Notes under the pieces: model-generated | Told to the model about the DNA's origin: nothing | The model's input: only the letters and a program-made list of their open reading frames with translations | Databases searched by the model: none | Part shown: piece after piece, positions 5,300 through 5,663 of the stretch | Numbering within the stretch: position 1 is the first letter of the stretch | Layout: each line of letters starts with the position of its first letter | Made by a program: the position numbers and the translations under genes | Source of the DNA: Melioribacteraceae bacterium | GTDB lineage: Bacteria; Bacteroidota; Ignavibacteria; Ignavibacteriales; Melioribacteraceae | Assembly (NCBI GenBank): GCA_015486905.1 | Contig: WFQV01000230.1 | Coordinates: 1 to 5,663 of the forward strand | Direction: 5' to 3' | Length of the DNA stretch: 5,663 nucleotides

Positions 5300-5663
5300 A
5301 TGGAAGAAAATTTAGTTTGGCTCAATGACCTGGAGCGAGCTAAAAAGGAATCAATGCGCCGGCGCAAAGCGATTTTACTTCAGTTCCATCGTGACAAATG
5401 CTCGGGGTGCAAAAAACTTTACGCGCTTACTTATCCCGATGAGGAAGTTGCGGAAGAGATACAAGAGAATTTCATCCCGCTACGGTTGGATATTTTGGCA
5501 AATAGAACAATCCGCTCCCGGCTTTCGGCTATTTGGACGCCTTCGTTTTACATCCTGGATTACCGTGAAAAGCTCTACTATTCGTTTGACGGCTACTTGA
5601 ACGTTGAGGATTTTCTCGTCTTTCTGCTGATTGCACGTTCGAAATATTTACTACCACACGGGA
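5300..5663 (+). CDS. Thioredoxin-fold protein, 3'-truncated by the window edge
   Basis: This frame is open from ATG 5300 to the right edge, giving at least 121 residues with no stop seen. It begins VWLNDLERAKKES, the helix typical of thioredoxin-like proteins in the thioredoxin_7/DUF255 style, then AILLQFHRDKCSGCKKL with a C34-S-G-C37 redox motif. IPLRLDI follows, then a T-P-S-F segment whose proline fits the cis-Pro loop, and YYSFDGYLNVEDFLVFLL resembles the final strand and helix. No signal peptide is present, so it is probably cytoplasmic. It likely reduces or exchanges disulfides, but the partner is unknown. GGAAGG at 5290-5295 is a close ribosome site (4 bases); ATG 5354 is an alternative start but would drop the first helix. 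It lies 13 bases after the second stress-protein gene, in the same run. Confidence 0.75.
   Translation, partial: MEENLVWLNDLERAKKESMRRRKAILLQFHRDKCSGCKKLYALTYPDEEVAEEIQENFIPLRLDILANRTIRSRLSAIWTPSFYILDYREKLYYSFDGYLNVEDFLVFLLIARSKYLLPHG

Noticed and set aside
5325..5600. A 91-codon open frame on the + strand
   Set aside because: Its product is low-complexity and Arg-rich with no recognisable fold. The overlapping frame from 5300 gives a clear thioredoxin-like protein with CSGC.
1..5663. CRISPR array, tRNA, rRNA or insertion sequence
   Set aside because: There are no regularly spaced long repeats, no cloverleaf-like segments, no transposase motifs and no terminal inverted repeats with target duplications.

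Overview
The window looks like chromosomal DNA from a Gram-negative, probably anaerobic or microaerobic member of the Bacteroidota/Chlorobiota/Ignavibacteriota group. This placement is an inference. It rests on an outer-membrane beta-barrel gene, AT-biased codon use, and a consensus-like TTGACA promoter. Clear GGAGG-type ribosome binding sites point away from the classical Bacteroidia, which rarely use them, and towards Ignavibacteria-like lineages. All recognised genes lie on the + strand and are tightly packed.

Positions 1-296 hold no gene. The first 160 bases carry short degenerate direct repeats typical of intergenic filler. They are followed by a promoter (about 242-269) overlapping an inverted repeat (257-276) that is a likely ArsR operator.

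Positions 297-3609 form a probable five-gene ars-type operon: an ArsR repressor with a C-V-C metalloid site, a secreted outer-membrane beta-barrel protein, a ten-helix Acr3/bile-acid-symporter-like permease, a small DGC-type cysteine protein, and a universal stress protein (USP). A strong Rho-independent terminator at 3625-3670 closes it. The likely logic is arsenite (or a similar thiophilic toxicant) releasing ArsR and inducing an inner-membrane exporter with accessory proteins.

Positions 3758-5663 form a second run: a ferredoxin/ferredoxin-reductase fusion, a second USP, and a thioredoxin-fold protein with a CSGC motif that runs off the right edge.

The most notable feature is in the fusion gene. 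Codon 72, where relatives have the last cluster-ligating cysteine (C-P motif), is TGA, and the reading frame continues intact for another 282 codons. This is a selenocysteine candidate or a nonsense change. A second cluster cysteine (residue 65) is glycine, and the downstream hairpin does not fully fit the bacterial SECIS rule, so decay or a sequence error is at least as likely. TGA is used as a true stop by two other genes here, which argues against a changed genetic code.
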